From: Epiperipatus broadwayi
Lineage: Eukaryota; Onychophora; Udeonychophora; Euonychophora; Peripatidae
Assembly (NCBI GenBank): GCA_028023455.1
Contig: JAQFVV010012416.1
Coordinates: 9,491,967 to 9,555,966, forward strand
Reading direction: 5' to 3'
Length of the DNA stretch: 64,000 bases
Each line of letters opens with the position of its first letter. Within the stretch, counting starts at the first letter, position 1. Position numbers and translations under genes: made by a program. The notes below the pieces were generated by a model. That model did not search any database, was not told where the DNA came from, and saw only the letters and a list, made by a program, of their open reading frames with translations. Of the stretch, positions 1-12,900 are shown one piece after another.

Positions 1-375
1 ACGAACAATATTAATTTGAAAACACTAAGAACTTTAAATTTTAAACTTTCCTAGTATTTAATTGTTACAAATAGAATCCTATCTGACCAAACTAAATTCT
101 TTATTAATAGTGTTATTTGATGTATTTTTTTTCTTATTTATGTAAAATCATTTCCATTTATTTATTTTTTATTCTTTAAGTTTTTATCATGATTTTTTTT
201 GTTTTTCGTTAAATTAATTATATAAATGTTAAACTTAAGTCGGGCATGAATGGCTGTATAGATTTGTAAAGTTATATTAGGGGAGGGTAATCTTAGGTTA
301 TTTGTGTCGTTGTTAGATTGGGTCAATGGATTGGATATATTGATGTAGTTAGTAGATGTAGTCGGAGATTCACTA

Positions 376-470
376 CTGGCAGAATCGCTTCATACGCCGC
401 ACTCTCCCATTTTGCCTATGGAAGGAATTATAAGACGCAGAGTGCAGTTCCTTTCTATGGAGTTTTTTTT
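376..470 (+). repeat. Degenerate SINE-like stretch
   Basis: A locally less AT-rich stretch begins ggcagaatcgcttcatacgc. It resembles, from memory, the start of an abundant tRNA-derived SINE of octopuses that opens with ggcagaatcgttagcacgcc. The similarity fades after about 50 bases, so this would be an old or truncated copy. No A or B box is convincing. The 64-codon open frame across it has no recognisable domain and is taken as chance. The match comes from recall and was not searched. Confidence 0.3.
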
Positions 471-479
471 TTATTGTTC

Positions 480-3285
480 TTCTCGTTAGATAGAAGTAAT
501 ATTCCTGTCTAATGAGAGTCAATATCTTCTCTTAACCTTTTTGGTGCTGCCGTATTCCATATTACATTGAATACATCGATGTATCAGATGGATTGATGCC
601 AGTTTGACTGCGAATTTTAGCCTAAGGTTAAATAGGGACAGAATATTTTATTTTCAAATGCAAATCTATGTGGTCTATTCATACTTGACCCTAAATAAAA
701 TGCATTAAATTTAAGTTGTTTATAGACGCTTGCATGGATTGGTTATCGGTTAAGTATGTTTTGGGTTTTCATATTTGATCAAAATATATAGACATTCGAT
801 AAATAATGATACCTTACGGTGAGTATCTAAAATGTATTTATTCGGATGTCTTTTAAGTTATTGGTGACAATGCAAGTATCTTATGGTGAATACTATTGGG
901 TTACGTATAAATTTCCCTCCGCAATTGTCAGTAATCCATAATTTTGTATTTTGATCGTTTATGTTTACTTTGAAATGTTTTTGACCGTGAAATCTATGTA
1001 ACTGATCTATATTCAACATTATAAACAAGCTTTCATAAATTTATCTGTGCGAACTTAATTAAAATGTAAAATTAGAATATAATAGTAATTAAATGTAAAT
1101 TAAAGTCAAAAATCAAAGTTAAAAATAATGTTAAATGTTAAAATGTAAAACTAATACTAAAATAATTTTAAATCTTATATATATATGCATAAATAAATGT
1201 TTGTATGCTAATTACTGGCAGTGGCTTATTTTATTACTCTTATATATATATTCTTATATTATATTATTAAATCTCTGCTATTCCACTGAGCTAGTGACAT
1301 GGGCTAATGACCGGAAGCAAAATTAAAAAAAAAAATAATAATTTTTTTTTTGTACTTACGTATCTGCCTACTCTATAAATTTTTCTAGGTTCAAATATCT
1401 AGATGGCGCCCTGTAGTGCAGTTTACGTTAAGGCATTCGCCGGATCGTTACAATATATATATTAAAAAATTAAGTAATTTTGAAAAAATATGTTTGTAAC
1501 ACATTTTTGCTATACTTTCTTTGAAATGGCGAGAATAGAATATTATGCTAATATTAAAGGTAAAATGATATGTTCAGATTTTGCAAACTAAAACCTGTGG
1601 GCTAAGTCAGATCTTTCTTTTATATTTGCATGATCTGGTAACTAAATATGATTTTTACATGTAAAAATGTCTGGGGGATAAAAATTAAAAGAAAAATAAT
1701 ACTTAATGGCAAGTGAAAATTTTATGAAATTTGAATTTCAGTGTCCTTGAATAAAGTATTACTAGAATATAGCCATAATTATTCATTTGCATGTCATCTA
1801 TATACAGCAGTACAATGAATACATGTAATAAACACTATATAACACCATCTCTTTGCACTGCGCTTGGTGTTCTACAAATCATAGTGGCCCACAGTGATAA
1901 CCTGATAATATCTTTAGGATTATGCTTTATTTTATTAACAGTGCACTCCATATTGTGTTAAAACAAGAAGAAAAAAAGTAACTGGAGAACATCACATTTT
2001 TAGTACATATTGAAGTTTAGATCATTTTTCTATTGGATTAAATGCCAAAATATTCTGTTTATAATGCATTGACATTCTATCCATTAGTATTAATAGACTA
2101 ACACTTTTTACAGTATTCCAGTTTCATAAGAAAGCATTAGAAAGATTTAAAATACAATATTTCATCGCAGCAGAATTTTAACAAAAGTGAAATTTAGATT
2201 ATGACCAAGGAAAGTTTTTGAATTACTCATTTGTTAATTAAGAAAATGAAATTGTTCACTTATTTGTTTGCAACAGCTGAAAAAGTTACTTCAAGCCAAT
2301 GGAAATAGTCACTTGAAGAATTAAGAAAAACACTACTCAGTTAAAAAACTAAAAGAAATTTTGAAAGGTTTGATAAGTCAACAGGGTTCTAGTATTTAGC
2401 CTCTTTGAAGTAGATCTACTAAAATGTGTTATAACTGTTGATAAAAATAAACACTACACAAAAAAAGTTTGATTGAACATATTTATGAAACTTAGGAAAA
2501 GGCTGGATGTTTCTACTTAGAGTTGTTCCCTATATTATTTATTAAATTCAACCATCATCAATTTTGTGAGTTTTCGAATTTTAAGTCAAGATTGAAAATA
2601 TATTGAAAGCAACGATTATAAAATCCTGGATGGCTTTTTAATTACTTTTACTGCAGGTAGTTAATTATCTTAATGAATTTAGCCTAAAACTATAAATAAT
2701 TAGTGCATGCATATGATATTTATATTGTGGCAATGTAGTTTTGAAGAAAACTAATGGTTACTTTTTCAATTTCCCAAGCTGGGAAAAATTAATAGAAGTA
2801 ATCTCCCTATTGCTAAACATGTGTGCATATTTTCTAAATTCACACTACAATTCTAGCAATATTTTGCACATTTCAAACAAGTGCAAATACATTTGCATAT
2901 TTCAAAATTGATTTAATGGCACAATTGTTATGTTTTTGCTAATCTCCACTTGGAAGAGATTAATATGCAATGTAATGATATGTCAAAAGATAGATCTCAA
3001 GGTAATCTTATAGAATTATTTTTAAAAACTTGTCTTCTTAAGAAATGAATGTGCTCAACTGAAGTCATGTGTGTGGACTAATACACTATTTGTGTTTATC
3101 TATTTGCATGAAAAGAGATTTTCAAATATGAAGTATACAAACTTCGTTGCAGAATTAGATGAATATTTGTAATTAACTTTTTATGATGGAAACACTAACT
3201 TTAAATCCCAGTTAATATTATCTCAATCAAGGATAAAGTATGTTCTTATTAGTAGACTTCTGTTCTAAAAACAAATTACTATGAG
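480..3285. other. No recognised feature
   Basis: AT-rich DNA with short runs of TA and homopolymers. A small GC-richer patch near 1405-1445 has no reading frame or fold that I can name. I see no exon-like coding stretch with splice sites. The 63-codon frame at 1135-1326 is low-complexity and looks like chance. Confidence 0.5.
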
Positions 3286-3287
3286 AA

Positions 3288-3412
3288 AAATACGTATATT
3301 GGTGATTATTTATCTTTTCTGCATGTGTGTGGTCATGTGTATTAATAGTATGAAATCGTGTGGATAGTGAAAGGGCTTGAAAGTCTGAGTTCAAATCCCC
3401 TATATTTATAAT
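3288..3412 (+). repeat. Dispersed SINE-like module, copy 1 of 3
   Basis: This 120-bp module starts atacgtatattggtgatta and ends with gagttcaaatcccc, a good match to the B box of a tRNA promoter. The same module recurs near 34616-34730 and as both arms of the palindrome at 50848-51043. Here only one orientation is present, so it shows the unit without its inverted partner. The shared order of motifs across the copies supports one repeat family. A tRNA origin is inferred from the B-box-like end alone. Confidence 0.55.
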
Positions 3413-6400
3413 GATGAATTGATATTATATTTTGAATTTTATCAGTAATAACTTTTTGGAAATTTATTTTCTGTCTTTTATACAAATGTATAAATAATAT
3501 TTACTTAATATTTTTGACTTTACTTATAACATTTATTATCTAATTCTTTACAAAAAAGATTTGGTAATCTTTGTATAATATGTAGATGAAGAGAAAAATA
3601 GCATTATTTTAGAAGATATCAAATATTTTCTTTTCATAACAATTTAATGGATTATTGTTCAGGAGTTCATTAAAAATTTAAGCACAGGAAACTATAAAAC
3701 TGGAATTACAATCCTATCCTATGCATTTATCCATGAATGACAATATTTTCTCATATGTTATGATCATTAGAAGGTATAGCAGTTCAGGTCACTGGATAAT
3801 ATAAGATGAAAAACATGCATTGCACTAAATAATGAAATGCTATTCTTATATGAGTTTAACTATGAAAACATCTCTGATTATTAACTCATCTAACCATTGT
3901 CAAAGAAAAAAAGGTTTTCCTCAAATTGTTAAGATCATCTCTATTGTCTTGAAATTTCATTTTCTTTCGATATTTAGAGAGTATCTATTTTTTATGATTA
4001 ACTCATGTAGAAATAATGTTTAATTGTGAATACAATCCGTACCTTTAAATAATGACATACATTTATATGGTGACTTTTTCACATAACCACATTTTCAAAA
4101 CAATATTTTTATAGATATAAAACAAACATGTAAAAAGTAACATTATTCATATCACATTCTTATGATTTATTAATCATTTAAATTTTTCATAGGCATTTTT
4201 ATAACAATTTTAAAATATTTAAAGAGGTGATTTTATCTGCTCATTAGAAGATTGTATTCAAGGATGATTAGTTAAGATAGATAATTAATCCTTTTATAAA
4301 TATTTTTATATAATTATTATAGATTTTTTGTTGATCTTTAGAGGTAAATAGGATAGAAGCATATTTAATATTTAGTCTCCCCACCCACCCCCCAAATTAA
4401 ATCTGATTAAAAATATGTTTTGAGAAAATGTTTTCATAGAAAATTCCCAATTTTTCCAGAATCAATTATCTAAAAGCTTAATTGCTAGTGAATATGATAA
4501 TAATTAGGTAAAAGTATTAATTTATGTGCTGTTCAATTTGATGATCCAATTTTGCATCTCATTATCATTTTATCAGTACAGGTATTGGAACATCTTTAAT
4601 TCAAAAATTGCTATTATTCAGACAAAATTATGAACTATTAGTTAAAGAAAATATTCTATTTTTAATATCACTAGCCAATTTAAAATGTATTTGATGGATA
4701 GATATTAGAATTAGATAATAAAAAACATTTTTAATCTTTTCAAATAACATCTCGAATTTTAACTGATGGTAAATAATACAAAAACATGAGTGTTATTCAA
4801 TTTGTATATTTGTTGACTCTGTAAGGTCTTTTTTAATCTTTTATTACTATTATCATTTTAGCAATATATATATAATAACTTTAGTTCTCTGTGAAAGTGA
4901 ATTAAAAGAAAAATCACCATTGTCCTAACTTATATTCAACTTCTACCTTAATAGCAGTAATCCATTCTCTCATTCTATTAGCGCCATCTACATAAACATG
5001 AATAATTAATAGGGGTGACATAATAAATCTAACCAAAAAGACTTTACTACTGATGAAACCCAACATTAGGAACTTGTTTAAGTCTAGCTACCACTATCAT
5101 CAGTTATCCATTAATTACTCATGTTTATTTGGATAGGGTGATATAGTATGGACCACTGCAGTTAAAATTCTGTTAAAAGCTTTATTCTATTATTAAAAAG
5201 AAACATATTTCAAACTATTATAGAATGATTAAAATGACTAATTTAAATAGTAGTCATTTTATCATTAATTTTTTTTCTTTTGTATATCTTTTGTTTTTAT
5301 GATTTTGCACTGAAAAAAAAATCTTTTTAATTCAGTGTTTTTCTTTAATAAATTTGTTATTTTATACATATACTGTATATGATAAATTAACTGATTTAAT
5401 ATATATATATTGTACATGTAATTGTAAAAAAATATTTGTGAATTAGGGACTAACATATGCAATAAGTTAGGATTGGTTTAATAAGGTTTACATTTTGATT
5501 TACAAGTGTCAAATCTACTCCACCTACAACATTGTTGCCATTCATTCTAGATAAATACTGTAATGTTTATCACTAATCATTTATTAAACTAGAGATTATC
5601 TCTAGGCCAGATGTAAACTTTAAAGATTAATATGTTGGATTAAACAGACACACACATAGAGTTACTCACATTTTTCTTTCCCACATGTAATATCTTTTAT
5701 AAATGTATTGGTGATATGGACAAAGTGATGAGTCGTAATCCAGCATGAAATGCATCTTAGGGGGCATTTGACTATTTTTGTATTTTTATTCTTATGTTTT
5801 GAAGAGAATGTGTGCTGGTGTGGAGGTCATTTAATATATATAATTATTTGAAAAAAATACGCGTCATTATTTAATAAATTTTACTAAAAATGTCTCACAC
5901 AATATATTGATTTTTTTTTTTTTTTTGTAAACACGAATGCTTATAATTAAAAATTATCAACTACGAATAGGTATTTAAAATTTATATAATATGTAAATTT
6001 ATATATATTCATCTAGTTTCTTAATTGATTGAAAAAAGTTTATTAATTTTTATTTGTTATGTTAATTTTCATTAAGAGATGAAGGTGATATTTACATAAG
6101 CTTTATTTTTTCTTTTTTTTTTACAAATATATCATGATGCAGAATAATGTAAATGGAAGAGATTTTTAATTTTATTATCTAAATTATGTATTTTATAATT
6201 AAATTTAATTAAATTCTTTAAATCTATATCATAATATGCAGTGATTTCTGATATAATAATAATGATGTGTCAGAAGTCACTTGAAAAAAGCAATATTATT
6301 AATAGCAAAAATAATAAAAATTAATAGCAGTATTGGTAGTAATAACATAGAAGAAAAAGATAAACAATAACTAAAGCAATATTATTAGAAATGTAATAAA

Positions 6401-6466
6401 TAAACTTCAGAAGCATAGAAGAGCAAGAACAGAAATAATATGCATAGCAGTAGAATAATTAATACA
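3413..6466. other. No recognised gene; weak inverted pair near 5000-5150
   Basis: Mostly AT-rich sequence. Around 4995-5030 and 5105-5145 two short stretches (acataaacatga and tcatgtttat, each next to a ggggtga or agggtga tract) form a loose inverted pair of unknown origin. The open frames at 3832-4023 and 5265-5462 are low-complexity with no domain. A CA-rich microsatellite lies near 5648. Confidence 0.4.
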
Positions 6467-6690
6467 CAGAGACAAAACTCTCCATACAGTAGTGCCACTC
6501 AGTGCAAGCCAGAATAGACAATGGATACATATCCAAGGCTCCTCACTGATGGAAGCCACAAGCTAGAAACTAGCATCCATTGATTACTCTGACTTACACT
6601 GAGTGGAGTTACTGTGTGGAGAGTTTTCCCTCTGTGTAAACAACTTTTGTACACATAGAGAATGGTGATCATGTGATGTTTAGAATAAAT
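6467..6690. repeat. Foldback copy of dispersed repeat family A
   Basis: Two 62-bp arms (about 6467-6528 and 6577-6638) are imperfect reverse complements. The left begins acagagacaaaactctccat and the right ends gagagttttccctctgtgt. Between them lies the family A core caaggctcctcactgatgga followed by gccacaagctagaaact. The outer flank near 6655-6680 carries the family's end motif gatcatgtgatgttt, in reverse. Other copies lie at 18365-18705, 50510-50740, 58312-58420, 58862-59062 and 59336-59490. An 83-codon frame here is only the repeat read on the minus strand. Confidence 0.7.
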
Positions 6691-9600
6691 AATAATAGCA
6701 ATAATTACTACAAAATTACTCATTAAAACTGGTATTGGAATACCAACCATGCAAAGCAGATGATATTGTGATGCATCAACAGAGCAGCAGTCAGTAACAT
6801 TAGCATCCAGTTTATGCAGTGATAGACTTCATAATTAGAAGTTTCTGGATTAATTCTCAATATATATTGTGCCATTACAATTTAGTCATTAGCTAAATTT
6901 ATAGTAATGTGCATGTAGGAAAATATAAAACAAAATCATCATCACATTTTTATATAACAATAAATGAAGCTGTAGGGCATCCAAGTTCAAACCCTACAAG
7001 GTCCAGTTCTAAAAGCTTTAGATAGAAAGAGAGTGGGTCAACAATTATATGCTTTACTTGTTTGTGTGTTAATATATCTCAAAAAGAGCAGCACACACAT
7101 TTAATATTTAAATTTTCTGTTAAAAAGCAAAGTTATAATGCATACGTATAGGCAGTGTATGTGTAAACTATTTAATTGTTTTATATTTCAAATATTCAAC
7201 ATTTTAACTTTCTTTAAAACTAACCTATGCTTGATCAATTCTAATATCTTATTCTATACTTCTATTTTGCTTTTCTATAATTGTAATTGGGATTTAAAAG
7301 TTACAGATTTAATTAAATAACAGGGTTATAATTACTAAGCTAGCAATTATATTATTCAATGTTAGTTATGAATGATTTGAAATAATGAAGTATGTGTGTA
7401 CATTACATACAGAAATTTACATTTATTAAATATTGAAAGAAAAGGAAGGGTTAAATCTGTCAAATTATTTTTTTTTGTACAATTTTATGTTAAAAGAGGA
7501 AATCTGTTGAATCAGATATCTATTTTTGTAGCAATTTTGTTTTTGTAAATGATTGTTTGTCACTTTGGGAGCTTAATCTGGGTGGAAACTCTAATTTTGA
7601 GATGGTCTTATCTTAAGATCTAAAGAAGGAAGCTCAAAAATTTGAAATGTTACCTAGGTGTAAAAAAAAAAAGGAAAAAGGATTTATGTCTATTTTTTTT
7701 TTGTAAAACAAAAGTGTCTGGAAAAAGGATTAAACTTTTCAGTTGAAAAATAATTTAGTTGAAAATAAATTGGAGATCTAATTAAAACGAATTTGTCCAA
7801 AAATAGCAAGTGACGCTATCTCTGATTGGTTAAGTTAGCTAAAAATTGGATATAAAAAGCTGTCTGGAATTATTATTAGTGTGATTATGATTCAGATTAT
7901 TAGACTATTAAATTGAATGTTGAAAATACAAGAAATGGCTGCTAGAAAAATTATATGTATGTCCCATCTTTTCTGGACCATCTGGGGAAGCTGCACATCA
8001 TATAGGAAAGAAAAGATATTTTGTCTAAAATAATATTCTACACCTTTCAACTGACCAGAGAAATAAGATGTTTTTTAATAGAAGGAAGAAAGCATTCACC
8101 TGCATTCGATGAAAGATGAATTAATCTACCGATAAATATTAATCATCAAGTCCAATTAATTGTTCCAACTGATTTTAAACTCGAGAAAATTTATAAATGT
8201 GAAAACAACTGCTGTATTTCATCCACTAAAAGAATCATGCTTGACAGGAAGAGAAGAAAAATTAATATAATGATTTCCAAATTGTCCACTAAAGCAAATA
8301 ACCTCAATAGAGTCATCATCATCGAACAGTTATACACCTCAAGAAAGAGATTGTTCCCACGTAAAACGGAAATGGTAGCTGCAGAAATATAGACATTATA
8401 CAAGACAAGTTTGAACCCTTGGAAATTCGCCACAAACAAAAGATCAGTAATATGACTTTTTAATCTATTTTCTTTATGATATCAGAGTCTTAATAAACAT
8501 TTTAGCAATAAAGTGGTATATTTTATTTAAAGAACTTTTAAAGACTATTCAGATCGATTAAAAACGAGAATGTCTTACTAATAATAACTTTGAGCTTCAT
8601 AAATTATCTTGAATGTATTTCAAAATTATTTGTTTATTAATTTTCCAGTTATGAAATATTAATGTGTAAAACAATTTTTTTTATGGTATTATGATTTTAG
8701 TTTTAACTAATATATTATTATTATTATTTTGGTTTTAAATAATATTTTGTTATGGGATAAAACACGCACATATATAATAATATTTTTATATGTGTATAAT
8801 TGCGAGTGAATGTGAAGTAACAAGTAGTATTAGAATATTAGATTATTTTGTTTCAAGTTAAGTATAGCATTTCAGAGGTAGAAGGGAGGGGGAGAAAATA
8901 ATTTAAAACTTGTTTCTAAAACTTGCTCTTTCAATTCTATTAACATTTTTTTTTAACATTCTACTTATATATTAGATTTATAAAATATGTGTGCTAATGA
9001 GCAGATATTTTTTTCTTGAAATACTTTTATCATGGAATGTGACATCCAACTTAATACAAAATACATTTGAAGGGAAAGGGGGAAGAACTTGAAATTATTC
9101 TGAGGATTGTTGTATAATCAATTATTATTATTATTATTATTCATATCAATTTTCATGTTTCTCTAGAAATTTTATGTATATGTTAGAAATGCAGTAATAA
9201 ATATTAGTTTGTTTTATTAAATGAGGTGTATATATTTCATTAAGTGTAGTCTTTGTTAAGTGTGAACATTCATCATCATCAGTGGTTAAATATTAGTTGT
9301 TTAAGATATGATTAAATATGCTAAGATTAACAATAATTATGAATTTCTTTATAAAAATTAGTTTTATGTTTAGGCTTAGTCCTAAAGCTGTAGTTGAAAC
9401 CATTGTCATTATCGTTATTATTATCATTATCATCATCGTCATCATCAATGTTTAATTAATGAGCTGTTTAACTGTTTAAAGGCCATAAATAAATATTAAT
9501 TTTATAATATTTAGTGATTTCTTAGTATTATTATAACCACATCCCGTCATCTATTTCATGCAAGGATGAGTGAATTGCCATCCTAAATTAGTTATATATA

Positions 9601-9784
9601 ATCTGAGCTAGTAAACTTATAAAATGTTGAAACACATTTGTGGTGCTAAGATCTAAGAAATGATTTCTGTCTAATATACTCCACTTCGGTTTAAAGATGT
9701 TTTACTCTTACCTAAATATTAGTGCGTATAGTGATATGGCTCAAAAAGCAAAATCTCCCATTTTTATTAGAAATAAAGTACCAA
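6691..9784. other. No recognised gene; microsatellites
   Basis: AT-rich sequence with a TTA run near 9121-9140 and an ATT/ATC run near 9413-9447. A B-box-like aagttcaaaccct at about 6983 lacks a partner A box. The frame at 8191-8439 on the minus strand has hydrophobic stretches but no domain or splice context. Confidence 0.4.
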
Positions 9785-9785
9785 A

Positions 9786-9885
9786 AAGGGGATTCAAACC
9801 CGGTACATGTGAAAGGTTATTAGATATAACCGTGTCTAGATTCAGATAATCTAGTGGCACCCTGCTAGACCATATTCACTTAGTA
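9786..9885 (-). repeat. tRNA-derived sequence with A and B boxes
   Basis: Read on the minus strand, this stretch has an A-box-like tggtctagcagg (11 of 12 against the pol III consensus) and a B-box-like ggtttgaatcc. About 60 bases separate them, longer than in a normal tRNA. A 7-bp stem ctagatt/aatctag sits where an anticodon arm would be. The long spacing and missing acceptor pairing point to a SINE head or tRNA pseudogene rather than a working tRNA. The same B-box variant occurs in the tRNA-like sequence at 39755-39852. Confidence 0.5.
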
Positions 9886-10189
9886 TTTGTTTAAACATGC
9901 ACTTAACATCAAACCAAGAAATGAAAGTGGATAAGATCTACTGACAGTGTATACCTGAGTTATATTTTATTGAATTACTAGTGTACTCACCTCACGTGAT
10001 TTCATATACCTGAGTTATAATACTTGTTGTTAATAATTTGCTTATAATTATTGATAGTGGGATATCTTGAGAAATCCAACGTTATTTTAAATATTATGAT
10101 CTTGTATATATTGTAGACAACTCAGATATTGGGTAATAGTTATTTAAAACACCTTTAAATTTGTTACAATATATATATATATAACAACT

Positions 10190-10725
10190 GTTAATTTCTT
10201 CTAATTCATCATAATCAATCTTTATTTTCATATTTTGAGCAAATCGATTAAACATTACTTTAGTCTTTTTAACATTTATCTATAGTCCTACTTTCCTACT
10301 TTCATCTGATAATTCCTGCAACATATCCTGCAGCTCTGAAGCATTATTTGTAAAAACAACTACATCATCTGCGAAATCTAAATGACTTAAATAATCTCCA
10401 TTTACTTTCACTCCTATAGTTTCCCATTTTAATCCACAAAATACTTCTTGCAGCACTGCTGTAAAAAGTTTTGGAGATATGGAGTCACCTTGTCTTACAC
10501 CTTTTTCAATGTTGACTTTCCCAATATCATTATGTAATCTAATTGTTGCTGTTGCATTTTTATAAATATTCTTCAAAATATGACAATATCCTGGATCTAT
10601 ACCTTGATGATCCAATGCTTTAATCACTGAAGAAATGTTTATAGAATCAAATGCCTTTTCATAATCTACAAATCCAAAACATAATGACAACTCATATTCA
10701 TTCGTCCTTTCTATAACAGTTACAA
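10190..10725 (-). pseudogene. RTE LINE reverse transcriptase fragment (inverted segment)
   Basis: The minus strand encodes a clear RT palm. Reading 5' to 3' it shows Phe-Val-Asp-Tyr-Glu-Lys-Ala-Phe-Asp (first catalytic Asp), then Gly-Val-Arg-Gln-Gly-Asp with Ser-Pro-Lys-Leu-Phe, then Phe-Ala-Asp-Asp (the catalytic pair). These motifs match RTE/BovB-type LINEs. A single in-frame stop follows Ser-Arg-Lys-Val-Gly-Leu. The frame then continues as Ile-Asn-Val-Lys-Lys-Thr-Lys to about 10190, where the segment ends at the target duplication. The first roughly 20 codons of the open frame (from 10780) run past the inversion junction and are not RTE protein. All three catalytic aspartates are kept, but the stop and truncation make it a dead copy. 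Confidence 0.88.
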
Positions 10726-11296
10726 ATACCTTGGTCAGATTATTAATACAGATGGAAACATAATGGAAGAAATTAATCATAGAATTAAACTTGGTTGGAG
10801 TGCTTTTGGTAGAAATAACTTGATACTAAAAGGAAATATGCCTATGTGTTTGAAAAGAAAGGTTTTTAACAAATGTGTTTTATCAGTTCTTACTTATGGA
10901 TCTGAGACTTGGACACTTAATAGAAGAGCAATACAGAGACTTCAGACCACTCAAAGAAGTATGGAGAGGTGCATGTTGGGAATAACAAGAAGAGATCGAA
11001 AACGCAATGTATGGGTAAGAGAACAAACAGGTGTTACTGACCTCATTGAAAAAATTAAAAGATTGAAGTGGAGTTGGGCTGGACATATTGCTAGAAGAGA
11101 TGATAATAGATGGACAATTGAAATTTTAAACTGGATTCCAAGAGATTGTAAAAGACCCAGAAAGAGACCACATGTGAGATGGATGGATGAAATAAGAAAG
11201 TGTGCAGGGGTGATGTGGAGAAGAGAAGCTAAAGATCAGAAAAGATGGATTAAACTTGGAGAGACCTTCATCCTGCAGTGGATTGATAATGGTTGA
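10713..11296 (+). pseudogene. RTE LINE C-terminal region
   Basis: The plus-strand frame starts upstream of its first Met at Tyr-Lys-Tyr-Leu-Gly-Gln and runs to a stop at 11296. It shows the conserved RTE tail: Leu-Thr-Tyr-Gly-Ser-Glu-Thr-Trp, the Arg-Ser-Met-Glu-Arg block, Trp-Ala-Gly-His-Ile-Ala-Arg, Arg-Pro-His-Val-Arg-Trp, and a final Gln-Trp near the stop. The Met at 10763 is internal and not a real start. The frame is fully open here, so the insertion is probably not very old. A near copy in the opposite orientation lies at 35140-36118 and another fragment at 36155-36478. Confidence 0.88.
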
Positions 11297-11326
11297 TAAT
11301 GATGATGATGATGATATATAACAACT

Positions 11327-12449
11327 AAATTTAGTCAAACAAATGTAATTGACTTGCATAACTTATCATTTGAGTGCTTAAACATCACATGAGCTCCTGA
11401 ACTACAAACCATATAATTAGTAACAATAATATAAGTACAATAAACAGCATAATAACTTTGAACAGAGAAAGTCATTGAGGGGGGAAAGGTCTTGAAATGT
11501 TTTATTCAAAATAGTAGCATTGAAATTCAAGAAATATGCAATCAAAAATTAAAAAATCATTTGGAAGCTTCCATTATAATGGCATAGAAGGAACTATGAG
11601 GTAATCTGATTATAGAAAGTAGAGCTCACTGAAAAATTGAAAGTGTAATGAAAAAAAATCATTATTGATTAAATAATGGATTAGAGCCACTGTGCTTAAG
11701 ATTTTGATGAATTTGAATGCAATGGAAATAATTCATCTTTGAATTATTTTAATGGCTTGATTGATTACAAAATATGAAAGGCATAAAGGTATTGACTTAA
11801 TGCTTTTTAACATGAAAATTGCTCCATCTGGAAGAAATGGTGCTAATGAGTTAAATGTCAGCAATAATCTTTAATAGTATGTAACTGATTTAATTTCCAA
11901 AGCAACAAAGTAGCTACTGGTACAATAAATAGAATTATGCCATAGTAATCAATGTCTTGTACATTCACAGTAATATGTAATGCATATGAACATGATTAAA
12001 GTTTGAAATGGTATTCTGGAAAATGTGTTTTCACTGATGATTTACTGGCTTTATAATTCTGTATCATGAGTAATCAATAGACATTTGATAGTACTGCAAG
12101 TCCGGTCACCAGATTATTTTCTGGCTGTTCTTCATGAGTGAGAAGCATTGAACTTGTTGCATATCTAGTAACCACCTTTACTTTTTTATATATAATATTT
12201 AAGTGATAGAACTGAAACTCTTAATTCCTTTAGATTTTGAAACCAAATCATAATTTATAGTTTAAGATTAAGCCATTAACTATATATTTAAGCGGCTTTA
12301 TGACTATTGCTGAAGGCTTGTAGCCAGAAACTAACGGTGTTGATGTGAAATGAAATGTATTTTTTAAAACAAAGTATATAGGTTATATTTCAAAAAGCGT
12401 GTTAATCAAGTTAAAACATTTTCTTCCTCTGAAACCAATTATATGCCAC
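11327..12449. other. No recognised feature
   Basis: AT-rich DNA. A motif aaacatcacatgagctcct near 11380 matches the short end motif shared by repeat family A and the tRNA-derived repeats at 54905 and 61596, so a tiny SINE remnant may be present. Nothing else is recognised. Confidence 0.4.
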
Positions 12450-12900
12450 AAGAAACTCATATGCCTTATTACCAAATCATTCTTCTAGCAGTAATTCATA
12501 TTTTTCTTCTTCTATCCCATTTTAATAAAAGTTGTTTTGTTAATTTCACTATATTATCCTTATAGTCTCCATTTTTATTATAAACATCTAAATAAATGAT
12601 TGTAAAATCTATCTACCTCTTTTATTCCTTTTTAAATTTCTTTCATTTTATCCTGATGTTTTTCAACATTAAGCACTCCAAAAATAAATGTTCAATAATC
12701 TTCTTATCATTTATTACATATGCATTTTAAATCCTTATTTCATTTTTGTCTTATCACAGATATCTAAAACTGTTTTTGCACTAAATCATAATAAGCTCCC
12801 ATTGTGTTATCGCACATTTTTATACTTTTATAGAAGTCTAAACTGTTTAACTCATATTTATGGAATAACTCTATTTCTTTTTCTTTAACCAACTTAATTT
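12450..12900 (-). mobile_element. Decayed LINE 3' coding end
   Basis: On the minus strand near 12665-12715 one frame reads Ile-Ile-Glu-His-Leu-Phe-Leu-Glu-Cys, the His-x4-Cys half of the zinc-knuckle-like motif near the C-terminus of many LINE proteins. Flanking frames are broken by stops. The order of motifs matches the sequence at 43245-43600, also minus strand, so both are copies of one LINE family. The clade is not determined. The plus-strand frame at 12688-12888 is a shadow of this copy. Confidence 0.6.

Larger units (their letters stand above)
10177..11326 (+). mobile_element. RTE-type LINE insertion with inverted 5' part (twin priming)
   Basis: A 13-bp direct repeat, atatataacaact, lies at 10177-10189 and 11314-11326 and is read as the target site duplication. 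Between them the left half (10190 to about 10712) carries the reverse transcriptase palm on the minus strand. The right half (about 10713-11313) carries the RTE C-terminal region on the plus strand and ends in a gat-repeat tail. The minus-strand segment ends in codons Glu-Glu-Ile-Asn, and the plus-strand segment resumes at Asn-Ser-Tyr-Lys-Tyr-Leu-Gly-Gln, which is consecutive in RTE proteins. This is the layout that twin priming gives in LINE integration. The element is 5'-truncated, lacks the endonuclease domain and is not autonomous. Confidence 0.9.

Noticed and set aside
1135-1326. 63-codon frame as a small gene
   Set aside because: Low-complexity, Ile/Leu/Tyr-rich from TA repeats, with no domain or splice context.
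7825-7857. CCAAT-like (attgg) and tataaaaa pair as a host promoter
   Set aside because: The spacing is too short and no exon or reading frame follows. Such motifs are expected by chance in AT-rich DNA.
8191-8439. 82-codon minus-strand frame with hydrophobic stretch as a membrane protein
   Set aside because: No conservation cue, no splice sites, and hydrophobicity follows from T-rich codons.
11126-11359. 77-codon minus-strand frame
   Set aside because: Shadow of the RTE C-terminal frame on the plus strand.
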